From assembly GCA_001311565.1 (NCBI GenBank), contig BBBM01000017.1, forward strand, positions 1 through 58,081: a stretch of 58,081 nt of DNA. Direction: 5' to 3'. Within the stretch, counting starts at the first letter, position 1. Each line of letters starts with the position of its first letter. The translations under genes and the position numbers were made by a program. The notes below the pieces were generated by a model. It saw nothing but the letters and a program-made list of their open reading frames with translations, did not search any database and had not been told where the DNA came from. Positions 23,785 to 34,745 of this stretch are shown one piece after another. This stretch comes from Desulfothermus okinawensis JCM 13304. GTDB taxonomy: Bacteria; Desulfobacterota; Desulfovibrionia; Desulfovibrionales; Desulfothermaceae.

Positions 23785-24476
23785 ATGAAGGGAAATGTAA
23801 AGTCGCCACCACATTACATAGGTCACAGAAGGAGGCTAAAACAAAAATTCATAAAACAACCCAATACTTTTCTGGATTACGAACTACTTGAGCTATTTTT
23901 AAGTTATGGCTCCCACGTAAGGACACAAAACCATTAGCCAAAAAAACTTTTACAAAAATTTAATAACTTAAAAGGGGTAATCTTTGCTCCAGATCATGAA
24001 CTTATAGACATTGATGGCATATCCAGTGGAATTTTGACCTTTATAAAGGTTGTCAGAGAACTTATAGCTAGAATTGATGAACAGGGTTTAAAAGATACTG
24101 AAGCCATAAAGAATCCGCAAGAGGTATTTTTACATTTTAAGCATAAATTCGGAATATTGGAAAAAGAACACTTTTTTTGCATTGCTACTCAACAGTAAAA
24201 ATAAAATAATATCAATAGAAGAAATAGCACAGGGAACAGTTAATTACTTAAACCTATACCCAAGAGAACTAATTGAAGTAGTACTGAAGAAAAGGGCCGT
24301 GGGAGTAATCTTTGTACACAACCACCCAGGTGGTGATTGTAGTCCTTCCCCAGAAGACATAGAAATCACAAAAAAAGCTTGGAAGATTACTAAAAGAGAT
24401 AGAGGTAAATTTACTGGATCATTTGATCATGTCAAAAGACAGTTATTTTAGTTTTAAGGAAAACAATATAATTTAA
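23785..24476 (+). CDS. radC: RadC family JAMM-domain protein (frameshifted)
   Basis: The N-terminal UPF0758 part [10 protein letters not shown]...[11 protein letters not shown] is followed by an HhH-like region ([12 protein letters not shown]) and the JAMM metalloprotease-like motif [15 protein letters not shown]. The C-terminus [17 protein letters not shown] is restored by removing one A near 24396. Other breaks lie near 23910-23945, 24180 and 24375. Length is about 228 residues. The function of RadC is unresolved; the old DNA-repair assignment is not supported by the fold. Confidence 0.9.
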
Positions 24477-24578
24477 GAGAATTTTAGTTGCCCTTTTAAA
24501 AATTGACATTATATTAATGGTAAATTAACCAAAAGAACTTACATTAATTTTTTTTGAAAATAATAGAGGAGAAAATAG

Positions 24579-27044
24579 ATGAGTGAGAAAAACGGAGTTA
24601 CTCAAAATCCCATTCATTTAAATGACCAGGGAAGTGGCTCTCAAGGAGAAAATCCCAAAAATCCACCAGAAGGTCAACCATCCATGGAGATCCCAACAAG
24701 ATTACCTCTTCTTGCAGTAAGGGATATTGTTGTATTTAATTATATGATAATTCCCCTCTTTGTGGGAAGGGAGAAATCAATTAAGGCAATTGAGTCTGCA
24801 ATAAACGAAAATCAGAGATATATCTTTATCGCCACCCAAAAGGACGAAAAAGTAGAAGATCCAAAGATAGAAGACGTATATGAAATTGGGACCATTGCCA
24901 TAATAATGAGAATGTTAAAAATGCCCGACGGCAAATTAAAAATTTTGGTACAAGGTCTATCCAGGGCAAAAATAAAACAATCTGTCCAGGAAAGTCCCTT
25001 TCACATGGTAGAAGTTGAGGTGATACAGGAACAACCTGTAACAGATTACAGTGCCCAGGTAGAGGCTCAAATGAGAACTGCAAGGGAGCAGAGCGAAAAG
25101 ATCATATCCTACGGGGAATGGATCCCACAGAAATGATGGCCATATTAAACAGCATAGAAGATCCAGGAAGATTAGCTGATTTAATTGCCTCAAATTTAAG
25201 GATGCCCACAGAGATTGCCCAATCTATTCTTGAATGTTTAGACCCTGTAAAAAGGCTAGAGCTGGTTAATAAGCAACTTATGAAAGAAGTGGAAGTTGCC
25301 ATCTTACAAAATAAAATCCAGCAATGGCCAAGGAGGGAATGGACAAGGCCCAGAGGGAATTTTTCTTGAGGGAACAACTCAAGGCCATAAAATCTGAGCT
25401 TGGAGAAGACGATTCAGAAGAGGAAGAGTTTGAGGAGCTTAGGCAGGCCATAGAAAAATCTGGAATGCCCAAAGATGTAAAAAAAAGAGGCCTTAAAACA
25501 GTTAAATAGATTGGAAAATATGCATCCAGACTCGTCAGAGGCCACAGTAATTCGCACCTATCTGGACTGGCTCATAGAGCTCCCGTGGAAAAAGGTGTCT
25601 AAAGACGAATTAGATATAAAAAAAGGCCAAAAAGATATTAGACGAAGACCACTACGACTTAAAACAGGTAAAAGAAAGGATTTTAGAATACCTATCTGTT
25701 AGAAAATTAAATCCCAAAATGAAGTCCTATTTTGTGTTTTGTTGGACCACCTGGAGTTGGCAAGACTTCACTGGGTAAATCCATTGCCAGGAGTTTAAAG
25801 AGAAAGTTTGTACGGATGTCCCTTGGAGGTATGAGGGATGAAGCAGAAATAAGGGACATAGGAGGACTTATATTGGGGCAATGCCAGGCAGAATAATCCA
25901 GGGGATAAAAGAGGCTGGTACAAAAAAATCCTGTATTTATGTTAGATGAAATTGACAAGGTTGGTACAGACTTTAGGGGAGACCCCTCTTCTGCCCTACT
26001 TGAAGTGTTAGATCCAGAACAAAACCACTCTTTTACTGACCACTATCTCAATGTTCCCTTTGATCTATCAAAGGTAATGTTTATTTGCACCGCTAATATG
26101 CTTGATACAATACCTCCTGCACTTTTAGATAGAATGGAGGTTATAAGGATACCAGGATACACGGAACAAGAAAAAAATAAGGATAGCCAAACAATATTTG
26201 ATCCCAAAGCAATTAAAAGAACATGGCCTAAAAGATAATATAATTGCCTTTAACGAAGATGCCCTTAAAGTAATAATCAAAAACTACACCAGGGAAGCTG
26301 GACTGAGAAATTTAGAGAGACAAATTGCTACGATTTGTAGAAAAGTGGCAAGGAAGATAGCAGAAGGAACAAAGCAGAAAAAAATTCTTAATACTTCCTA
26401 CAAATGTTCATAAGTACCTTGAGCTCCAAAATATCTAGAGGAAGAGAGGGAAAAGGAACTTCCAGCTGGAGTTGCCCTTGGACTTGCATGGACCCCATCG
26501 GGCGGTGAAATTCTTCATATAGAAGTATTGACAATGCCAGGCAAGGGTAAGTTAATCCTCACGGGACAGTTGGGAGATGTAATGAAAGAGAGTGCCCAGG
26601 CCGCCTTGAGCTATGCAAGATCCAGGGCTGGAATTTTAAATCTATCCCAGGATTTCGCAGAAAAAAAAGGACATCCATATCCATGTTCCAGCAGGAGCAA
26701 TACCAAAAGACGGACCATCAGCAGGTATAACTTTAGTGATGGCACTTTTATCCGCTCTAACTAACATCCCTTTAAGTAATGAAATAGCCATGACTGGGGA
26801 AATCACTTTAAGGGGCAGGATCTTGCCTGTTGGGGGAATTAAAGAAAAGATCCTAGCTGCAGTGGCAGCAGGGATAAAAAAAGGTCATATTGCCAAAACA
26901 AAACATCAAAGACCTTGAAGAAATCCCAAAAGACCTCACAAAAAAAATTGAGATTGTTCCAGTGGAGCATATTGATGAGGTCTGGGATATGGTAAAAAAA
27001 AGAAAACGGACAGGTAAAAGAAAATGGACAACAAAAAAAGTTAA
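24579..27044 (+). CDS. lon: ATP-dependent protease Lon (frameshifted)
   Basis: Lon is the AAA+ serine protease of protein quality control. The N-terminal LON domain starts [27 protein letters not shown]. The Walker A motif [15 protein letters not shown] is at about 25745-25785 and Walker B is in FMLDEIDK. The catalytic Ser motif [13 protein letters not shown] and Lys in [11 protein letters not shown] are present. About eight frameshifts occur, in A runs (25480, 25619, 25925, 26169, 26662, 26875) and at mixed sites. Length is about 820 residues. GGAG precedes the start. The end overlaps purQ. Confidence 0.95.
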
Positions 27045-27844
27045 GGTACTTGTACTAACTGGTTATGGAACTAATTGTGATAGAGAAAGTGGATATGCAG
27101 CTCAAATAGCAGGAGCTGATGAAGTAATAATTTCTCATTTCTCTGAAATTGTTCAGGAAAGAGTAAAAATAGAAGATTACAATTTTCTTATATTTCCAGG
27201 TGGTTTTTTAGATGGGGATCATTTGGGAGCTGCACAGGCTGCCGCAATAAGGATTAGATACTCAAAAACAAAATCAGGGCTATCTATCCTTAATCAAATA
27301 AAAAAAAGTCCACGAGGATGGTGGTATCATCCTTGGAATATGTAATGGTTTTCAACTGTTGACAAAGCTGGGACTCCTTCCTGCATCAGAGAATAACTAT
27401 TTCCAAAGGCAAGTGAGCTTGAGTTATAATGATTCTGCGAGGTTTGAAGATAGATGGTTTATTTAAAGGTAAACCCACAGTGCAATTGTGTATTTTTAAA
27501 GAACATAGACTCCATGTACTTGCCTATAAGACATGGAGAGGGAAAGGTTGTTCCAAAAAAATGATGAAATATTAAAAAAAACTGGAGAGACAAAACCTCA
27601 TTGCGCTCCAATATACTGATGAAAAAGGAGGGGTAACTTCTAAGTATCCATATAACCCAAATGGATCTCCATTGGGTATTGCTGGGCTCACAGATCCCAC
27701 AGGAAGGATCTTGGGCCTTATGCTCATCCAGAGGCATATAATCACCCAACAAATCACCCTAAATGGACGAGAACAACCACGTCGCATGAAATAACTGGAA
27801 TTTCTATCTTTAGAAATGGTGTAGAATATTTAAAAAGAATGTAA
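27024..27844 (+). CDS. purQ: phosphoribosylformylglycinamidine synthase glutaminase PurQ (frameshifted)
   Basis: PurQ supplies ammonia for purine synthesis. It starts [21 protein letters not shown] once one A is removed near 27033. The nucleophile Cys is in [17 protein letters not shown], and RHGEGK and the catalytic His-Glu [10 protein letters not shown] are present. At about 270 residues it is the longer PurQ form. Breaks lie in A runs near 27300, 27556, 27575 and at mixed sites near 27470 and 27720. Confidence 0.9.
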
Positions 27845-27848
27845 AATT

Positions 27849-28356
27849 ATGCCTGCTGGTGCCAATTTTGATTATTCCCCATATATGGAGATGGCAATAG
27901 AAGAAGCAAAGAGGGCGTATATGGAAGATGAGGTGCCAGTTGGGGCCCTGGTTATAGACCTAGAAGGAGATGTAATTGCCTGTGCCCATAACAATTGTAT
28001 TAAAACAAATGACCCAACAGCCCATGCTGAAATCTTAGCCATAAGAAAGGCTGGGGAACTACTCTCCAACTACCGATTGACAAATTGTGTAGTTATATGC
28101 ACACTAGAGCCATGTGTAATGTGCATGGGGGCCATGGTAAATGCCAGGATTCAAGGACTTGTTTTTGGTGCAAGGGACCCGAAAGCTGGAGCGTGCTACT
28201 CTAAAATTGACTTTTTCAATGAAATCAATTGGACAAACCATAGGTTTTGGATAAAAGGAGGTATTTTGTCCAATACCTGTGGAAATTTACTTAAGACCTT
28301 TTTTTCAAAAAAAAGAGAAAAAACAATTGGAGAGGTACCGAAGTCAGGTCATAACG
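27849..28356 (+). CDS. tadA: tRNA adenosine(34) deaminase TadA
   Basis: TadA converts A34 of tRNA-Arg(ACG) to inosine. The zinc site is HAEILAIRKAG and PCVMCMGAMVNARI, and the specific segment VFGARDPKAGACYS is present. The body is intact. The C-terminus is uncertain because T7 and A8 runs at 28298-28313 hide the frame; stops would be at 28356 or 28385, both inside the following tRNA-Ser. It starts 4 bases after purQ. Confidence 0.92.
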
Positions 28357-28423
28357 GGCCCGACTCGAAATCGGGTGGGCGGTAGATGCTGCCTCGTGGG
28401 TTCGAATCCCACCCTCTCCGCCA
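28329..28423 (+). tRNA. tRNA-Ser (CGA), CCA encoded
   Basis: A class II tRNA with acceptor GGAGAGG/CCTCTCC, anticodon stem CCCGA/TCGGG around loop CTCGAAA (anticodon CGA), a long variable arm and T-arm GTGGGTTCGAATCCCAC. Unlike the four tRNAs at the left end it encodes CCA (28421-28423). The 3' end of tadA runs into it. Confidence 0.95.
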
Positions 28424-28436
28424 ACCAAAAAGAAAA

Positions 28437-28909
28437 ATGAAAAAAAATCGTATTATTACTTATATTCCTATTTATCTTCTCCTACCAACCAGCAATAGCG
28501 AGTGACAATTCAACAACTTCAAATAACCAAAATAAAAAAAACTGTGTTAATGGAAGATACAAAAACACCTATTTGCATTGACTACACAGATACTGACAAA
28601 TTGGGTAGAGTATTTGGTCTAAGATTAGAAGAAAAAAATTACTACTTCCAATCTATTTACCTTGATTAAGGATAAAGGAAAATGTTTTAAAATATCCATT
28701 AAATCGAAAAAAGAGTTTAACAACACGCCCCTTTTTCGTTCTATTGTCTCTGTTGTATGGACATTTTTTTTACGGAGAGGATGTACTCAGTAGTTTTTTT
28801 AGACCAGGACGTCATAATCTTAGATCCAAATGCCATTGACCTTGAAGCAGATAATGTTTTAGCTCTAACAAGGAATATCCTAAAAGAGTACAACTATCTT
28901 CTACAATAA
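28437..28909 (+). CDS. small secreted protein, function unknown (frameshifted)
   Basis: With one A removed from the run after ATG 28437, the protein starts with a signal peptide, MKKIVLLLIFLFIFSYQ then PAIASDN, cleaved after IAS. A Ser/Asn/Gln-rich stretch follows, then ICIDYTDTDKLGRVFGLRLE, and the C-terminus reads VIILDPNAIDLEADNVLALTRN. No family is recognised. Breaks lie in A/T runs near 28534, 28636, 28764 and 28794. About 156 residues. It converges on the next gene and shares its terminator. Confidence 0.6.
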
Positions 28910-28917
28910 TGTAGAAG
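28898..28917. terminator. bidirectional terminator-like hairpin
   Basis: CTTCTACA, loop ATAA, then TGTAGAAG form a perfect 8-bp stem where two convergent genes end. T-rich sequence follows on the plus strand (28921-28940). Confidence 0.6.
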
Positions 28918-30060
28918 CCTTTTGTCTCATTTTTTTCAGATGCTAAGTCTAAAATAATCCCAATCTGCTTTATTTTTTCCAAGGACTGACCTTCCTTTAT
29001 TCTACGATGTACCCATTCACATATGTACAATATCTCAGAAGAACTAAACCGCAAATTGGGATTCTTTTTTTTCAATGGAAGATATAATTTCAGATCTTAG
29101 TTGCTCTCGCCTTTTTATTGATATCTCATAATTCTTTAAGGCTTCTTCCCTCTTTTTTTTCAATCCTTCCAAAATTTCCTCTCTTCTCATATCACTTTTT
29201 TTCTTGAGTCAGTTTTTGTCTTTCTAAGTTGTAATTATTTATAATCTGATTCAACTGGTAATTATAGTGCATGCTCATAACTTCTTCTTTGAGATATTTA
29301 TCCAACTTTAAAAATAAATTCCTGTCTGCTGATATGGAGGTTAACACCTTGGATAAATCTTCCACATATTGGGACAACAATAATAAAAGGGCCTTAATTT
29401 CTTCTTTATTTAATTCCCGTTCAATGGCTTGCCATTTTTTACAAAGACTTTGGTGGTTTCCTGGGCACTCTCCATTAACTCTCCAATAAATTCATCAATA
29501 AAGTGTTCGTATTGTGCCTTTAGAAGATCTGGATCCATTATATTTTGCAAAATTTTTTTTCCTGGCTTTTTCAAGGGATGATGCCTCTACTTTAAAGCCT
29601 ATTAATTCCAGTCCATATCTCGCATTTAAGGATTTTAAAGAAATATTTAATTTGGGCTCACTACTGGGGTTATCCTTGGATAGTGGGGGCTCATAGACAT
29701 TTAAAATAAACTCAACTAGATCCTCAATAAAATATGGAGTTATTACATATTTATTTATCCACCTCTTTAAACTGGTCCCCCCTTGGGGCTCCACCTTTTT
29801 TTGTTGCTTCTTCCTCTTTGTTGGAGGAGATTTCCCCGCTTTTTTTTGGTTATCTCTGCAAGCAGGTCCTTTTTAAAGATCTTACCCTTTTCCTCCACAG
29901 AATTGCCTTGTTTAGTATTACTAGAGCTATTTTGGGAAGTAATGGCAACTCTATTTACCTCTTTTAATTTGGAGCTCTGCTTAAATAAATAACCACCTAA
30001 AAATCCAGCTACAATTCCTATAAGGAGTACTGAGACAATTTGGATATTCTTTTTGGCCAT
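28901..30060 (-). CDS. membrane-anchored coiled-coil protein, function unknown (frameshifted)
   Basis: The start MAKKNIQIVSVLLIGIVAGF is a single N-terminal membrane segment (residues 7-27) behind GGAG. A Ser/Lys/Glu linker follows, then a long helical region: VEFILNVYEPP, YGLELIGFKVEASSLEKARK, NKEEIKALLLLLSQYVEDLS, a Lys/Glu-rich coiled coil (LEGLKKREEALKNYEISIKR), and ICEWVHRRIKEGQSLEKIKQ near the end. Six to eight A runs carry one extra base. Repaired length is about 385 residues. No known family is recognised. The large domain should face the periplasm if the N-in rule holds. Confidence 0.65.
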
Positions 30061-30212
30061 TTATTTTCTCCAGGGCTGATAACAGGACCCAAAAAAAATT
30101 AATACTATTCAAAGCATCACCATGAAAATCTTTATAAAAAAATAGTAACCAATGTAAAGTTTATTGACATTTTTTTCTTGATAATTAAAAGAGTAATATT
30201 TAGAACAAGTTC

Positions 30213-30825
30213 CATGAATACATTAAAAGGACCATTTAAGAACCAAAAAAAATATAATATTGGCCTCTGCATCCCCACGCAGACAAATGCTACTTGCACA
30301 ACTTGGGATATATTTTCAGGTAATGCTAAGTAATGCAAGGGAAAAATCAGAAGGGAGCCAGCCTGATATTTTGGTTATAGAAAATGCAATGGCTAAGGCA
30401 GAGAGCATTTTAAGAAAAAAAAGTTACAGGAGTTATCATTGGTGCTGACACCTCAGTGGTACTGGACGATCAAATTCTTGGGAAGCCAAAAGATATAGAA
30501 GATGCTATCTCTACTTTGAAAAAAACTTATGGGTAAGTGGCATAGGGTATATACAGGGTGTGTTATAATTGATAGTAGTTCTAAAAATAGAAAGACTGAA
30601 CAATTTGTGGTAAAATCTGAAGTTTTTATGGATACATTTAATGAAGATATTTTGAGGAAATATGTGGACACCATGGAACCAATGGACAAGGCTGGCAGTT
30701 ATGCAATCCAAGGAGTAGGTGCTTTTCTCATAAAGGAAATAAGGGGCTCTTATTCTAACGTCATTGGCCTTCCCATAAATGAACTTGTAAAGTCTTTATT
30801 AAAAATTTCAGCCATAGGGGTATAG
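30213..30825 (+). CDS. maf: Maf family nucleotide pyrophosphatase (frameshifted)
   Basis: Maf proteins hydrolyse non-canonical nucleoside triphosphates. ILASASPRRQMLLAQLG, IIGADTSVVLDDQILGKP, DKAGSYAIQGVGAFLI and GSYSNVIGLP are all family motifs. One base must be removed from the A8 run near 30244-30251 to join the start MNTLKGPFKNQ, and from runs near 30414-30422 and 30518. Length is about 203 residues. It is 4 bases from pgpA. Confidence 0.92.
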
Positions 30826-30829
30826 TATT

Positions 30830-31277
30830 ATGGTTAAATTCAATCTAACACAGGTTGCACAGCTATTTGGTATAGGAAGAATTGAATTTGCACCTGGGAC
30901 CTGGGCATCTCTTTTGACTTGTATTTTATCATACCCATTACTAAAAGCTAGTGTTTTTATAAAAATAATTCTAATAATCCTAATTGCATGGTTGGGGATA
31001 TTTGCTGCAGATCATGCTGAAAAAGAATTGGGCATACAGGATCCAGGATCAGTGGTAATAGATGAGGTAGTGGGGCAGCTAATTACCCTGGCATTTATTG
31101 CCAAACCATCTTTTTTTTGCTATTCTATGTGGATTTATTTTATTCAGAATACTGGATATTTTTAAACCACCCCCAATAAAACAAATAGAGGATAGATTTT
31201 CTGGTGGGTTTGGAATAATGATTGATGATATTAGTGCTGGAATTATTGGCGGAATTATATTGTGGTTAATCTTCTAA
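30830..31277 (+). CDS. pgpA: phosphatidylglycerophosphatase A (frameshifted)
   Basis: PgpA removes phosphate from phosphatidylglycerophosphate at the inner membrane. Motifs are FAPGTWASLLT, QDPGSVVIDEVVGQL, and after removing one T near 31112-31119, FRILDIFKPPPIKQIEDRFSGGFG and MIDDISAGIIGG. It contains several hydrophobic segments. Length is about 149 residues. Confidence 0.92.
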
Positions 31278-31301
31278 CCCAAGCTTGTCAAAACTTGGGC
31301 A

Positions 31302-31327
31302 AAAAAAGGGCCAAACGGCCCTTTTTT
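31302..31327. terminator. bidirectional rho-independent terminator
   Basis: A GGGCC/GGCCC stem with loop AAAC is flanked by A and T tracts (AAAAAAGGGCC...GGCCCTTTTTT), so it can terminate both pgpA and the convergent 31326-31767 gene. A second stem CCCAAG/CTTGGG sits at 31278-31299. Confidence 0.85.
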
Positions 31328-31767
31328 ATTTTAAGCTTGACTCAAGGTCCTTCAACATCCTCTGTACCCTTATAAGTTTGTCCCTGTTGGCGCCATTTAG
31401 GTGTTTTGAGAGATATTCTGCTTTTTGAGAAATTTCATTTAACATGTCACCATAGATCATCTTTCTGGTCTCTTCTGGTAATTTCTCAATCTTCTCCATC
31501 CTGGACTGTAAGTCACCAACTGTTTTGTCTAGGACCACCACCTGTTTTTTTTACTGGATATAATTCAGTTATTTTCTTTTCCATGGTTCCAACAGTGAGC
31601 TTCATGCTAAAATAAAAAACTACCATTAACATCACTGCCATTATAGAGATGATTAGGGCAACCTTTCCCATGTCCTTTTTCACTTCTTTTAAAATTTCCT
31701 CTGGTGCTTTTTCCTTTGTATTGGCCTTAGTTTCTTTTTGCAGAATAATTACATTGTCTTTTGTCAT
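31326..31767 (-). CDS. small single-span membrane protein, function unknown
   Basis: The protein (about 146 residues after repair) starts MTKDNVIILQKETKANTKEK behind GGAGG. It has one membrane segment (VALIISIMAVMLMVVFYFSM) at about residues 35-55 and a helical C-terminal domain (TVGDLQSRMEKIEKLPEETR... RMLKDLESSLK) that looks like a coiled coil. One base is extra in the T8 run near 31545-31552. No family is recognised. The gene follows the UPF0210 gene by 29 bases. Confidence 0.75.
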
Positions 31768-31795
31768 AAAATAAACCTCCTTTTTTTACCTTTTT

Positions 31796-33171
31796 TTAAT
31801 TTGTTAAACTCTGGACTGGGGCGGGAATTCTTCCTCCCCTTTTTATAAACAGATCAGAACACCCCATGTGGTTCACTTCACAAATTATAGCTTCTCCCAG
31901 GAGTCCTCCAAAATATGCCTTATCCCCTGCCTTTTTTTCCTGGAACAGGAATAATCCTCACTGCTGTGGTCTTTTTGTTTATAACACCAATGGCCATTTC
32001 ATCTGCAATAATAGCGGAAATGGTCTCTGCAGGCACATCTCCTGGAATGGCAATCATATCCAAACCAACAGAACAAACACAGGTCAGTGCCTCTAATTTT
32101 TCTAAGGACAAATATCCATTGGCCACGGCGTTTGCTATATTCAAATCTTCGCTAACAGGGATAAATGCACCTGATAGGCCTCCCACATGGGAGCTTGCAA
32201 ATGAACCACCCTTTTTTTACTGCATCATTTATAAGGGCCAATGCAGCAGTAGATCCAGGCACTCCAATACTCTTAAGCCCCAGACTCTGAAAGATCTCCC
32301 CAACGCTGTCACCAACATTTGGTGTAGGGGCAAGGGATAAATCCACTATACCAAAGGAAACTCCCAGGTTTTCAGCAACTTCCCTACCAATTATCTCCCC
32401 TACCTGGTAACCTTGTAAGCAGTCCTCTTTATTATCTCAGAAAGCCTTCCCAAAGTCAATTTGGGGTTGTTCTCAGTAGCCCTATCAATGGCCTTTTTTT
32501 ACAACCCCAGGTCCACTTACACCAACATTTATCACACAATCAGGCTCGCCAGTACCCAGATACGCACCAGCATAAAGGGTATGTCTTCTGGGATATTGGC
32601 AAATACACACAACTTGGCACAACTTATCCCATCCCTATCTGCTGATAAATCAGCAGCCTTTTGATTGCCCTGCCCATGTCGTATACAGCATCTATATTTA
32701 TACCGGCTTTAGAAGACGCCACATTAACTGAAGAACAAACTCTACCAGTCTCAGATAATGCATGAGGAATAGCCTTTATCAAGTTTCTATCTCCAGGAGT
32801 CATACCTTTTTCCACAAGTGCTGAAAATCCCCCAATAAAGTCCACCCCTACCTTCTCTGCCACTGCATCCAAGGTCTTTGCCACCAAAATCATTTCCTTC
32901 TGATCAAAACATCCCCCACAGACAGCTATTGGGCTAACAGATATCCTTTTGTTTACAATGGCTATTCCATATTTTTTTCCCAATCATGTCACAAGTGGCC
33001 ACAAAATTCTCAGCATGATGCATGATCTTGTCATAAACACGCCTTCTAAAGGCATCAACAGCGTGGCTAACACAATCAAAAAGACTAACGCCAAGGGTTA
33101 CTGTGCGAACATCCAGGTGTTCATTTTTTTACCATCTCAAGGAGTTGAAGGACCTCTGATTCACTTAACAT
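31796..33171 (-). CDS. UPF0210 (PFL/DUF711) family protein (frameshifted)
   Basis: The reconstructed protein starts [20 protein letters not shown] then [13 protein letters not shown], and continues with [37 protein letters not shown] and the C-terminal [13 protein letters not shown]...[14 protein letters not shown]. These are hallmarks of the UPF0210 family, glycyl-radical-like in fold but of unknown reaction. About 459 residues. Multiple A/T runs carry one extra base. GGAG is upstream. The family is usually paired with an ACT protein, as here. Confidence 0.88.
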
Positions 33172-33183
33172 ATATTTTCTCCA

Positions 33184-33735
33184 CTATATCCTGCATATTT
33201 CTTCAAAAATCTTTTTATGCTGCACTGTTATGTCCAGTCCAAGCTCTGTAGCTTTATGCCTTAACTTATCTGTAAATTGGCCGAGGTTGACACCTTTAGG
33301 CACATCCACTTCATAAATGGTCAAAGTTTTATTGGGAAAAGCTGGGGTCCTATTAATGAACCTTAAATTGGTAATATTTACCCCAAATTCATACATAATA
33401 CAGCTAACTGCTGCAATTAAACCCACCCTATCTTCACCAATACTTACAACCACAAAAGGTTCACTAGATATTGTCTCATGGACTTCTTCTGTGTCCAATG
33501 ACTTTGCATAAGCTATTATATTCTCTGAACCTAGTCCATCTATTAATACATGCTGAATATCAGTTAAAGATAACCCTTTGGCCAGGGAAACCACAAACAT
33601 ACCACAAAATTCACCCTGCAACACTGTTTGGGATATGTCTTCAATATTACATCCATTCTCTGCAAGAATAGATGATACTTTGCATACAATGCCTGGCCTA
33701 TCCCTTCCTAAAACCGCAACCATCACCTTTTCCAT
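33184..33735 (-). CDS. tandem ACT-domain regulatory protein
   Basis: An intact protein of 183 residues with two ACT domains: MVAVLGRDRPGIVCKVSSIL and VVVSIGEDRVGLIAAVSCIM. It resembles GcvR and UPF0237 proteins, which bind amino acids to control a partner. It ends 13 bases before the UPF0210 start, so the two are probably one operon and one functional unit. Confidence 0.88.
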   Translation of the reverse strand: MEKVMVAVLGRDRPGIVCKVSSILAENGCNIEDISQTVLQGEFCGMFVVSLAKGLSLTDIQHVLIDGLGSENIIAYAKSLDTEEVHETISSEPFVVVSIGEDRVGLIAAVSCIMYEFGVNITNLRFINRTPAFPNKTLTIYEVDVPKGVNLGQFTDKLRHKATELGLDITVQHKKIFEEICRI

Positions 33736-33874
33736 AAACTTTCTCCATTACCTAAATATGGTCTGGCAACCTCTGAATCTATTAAAATCTATTTTACCTA
33801 ATAAAAAAAATCAAGCATTACATATTTAAAAAAAAGATTTTTTTCCTATTGACAAAGATATCGATCTCGTATAT

Positions 33875-33903
33875 TTGACACGTTTAGTAACACAAAATTT
33901 ATT
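33875..33903 (+). promoter_or_regulatory. candidate promoter of the nickel transporter operon
   Basis: TTGACA (33875-33880) and TTTATT (33898-33903) are spaced by 17 bases, upstream of the nikK start at 33941. A second TTGACA at 33849 lies 15 bases before TATATT. No clear NikR palindrome was recognised. Confidence 0.45.
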
Positions 33904-33940
33904 TTTTTATCACACTTAAAATCTCAAGGAGGTTATTATC

Positions 33941-34732
33941 ATGTTATTTAAAAGTAGTTTTAAAAAAATTATTATATTGTTATTGATTTTATTTTCTCCT
34001 TCAATATGCCTGGCACATTTTGGTACCATCATGTCTCAAAAAACCATGCTTGACCAGTCGCATAGAAAAACCAAACTCATTTTTGCGTTTCTCCATCCCT
34101 TTGAACAAAATGGAATGGACCTGGCCAAACCATCTGAGGTATGGGCTGTAAATTTAACCACAATGAAAAAAAGAAAATCTTTTAACAAAAATAAAGCCCA
34201 CCAAAATATTGGGTCACAGGGCCTATTTAAGTGTATTTCGTCCCAAAGCTCCTGGGGTCTATTGTATTTACATGGTACCTAAACCATATTGGGAACCAGC
34301 TGAAGACAAGTTTATAAAACACATCACCAAGACATACATTGGTGCATTTGGAGAGGAAGAAGGATGGTCAAAACCATTGGGGTTAGAAGTTGAGGTGGTT
34401 CCCATCACCAGACCTTTTGGTCTTTATGCTGGAAATGTTTTTCAAGGTAGGGTGCTAAAAAAAAGGAAAACCAGTTCCAAATTGTGAAGTTGAAGTGGAA
34501 TATTACAACACACATTCCAAATATAAGGCACCAAGTGAATACATGGTAACCCAGGTTGTCCTAACAGATGACAATGGTATTTTTACCTATGCTGCCCCTA
34601 TTCCCGGTTGGTGGGGATTTTCAGCCCTGAGTACTGCTGATTATAAATTAAAGCATAAAGGACAGGACAAAAATGTTGAAGTTGGCGGCGTTATATGGGT
34701 GAAATTTTCTTCTCTAAAAAAAGAACAAGTAG
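33941..34732 (+). CDS. nikK: DUF4198/NikK-like periplasmic nickel or cobalt protein (frameshifted)
   Basis: It starts with a signal peptide (KKIIILLLILFSPSICLAHF, cleaved before HF) behind AAGGAGG. DUF4198 features follow: MDLAKPSEVWAVNL, SVFRPKAPGVYCIYMVPKPY, WSKPLGLEVEVVPITRP and GWWGFSAL. In Desulfobacterota such proteins are encoded with CbiM-type nickel transporters, where they act in metal uptake. Frameshifts lie near 34165, 34232 and 34457. The stop depends on the A7 run at about 34716-34722 (34732 preferred). Confidence 0.82.
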
Positions 34733-34745
34733 AGGACACAAAAAA

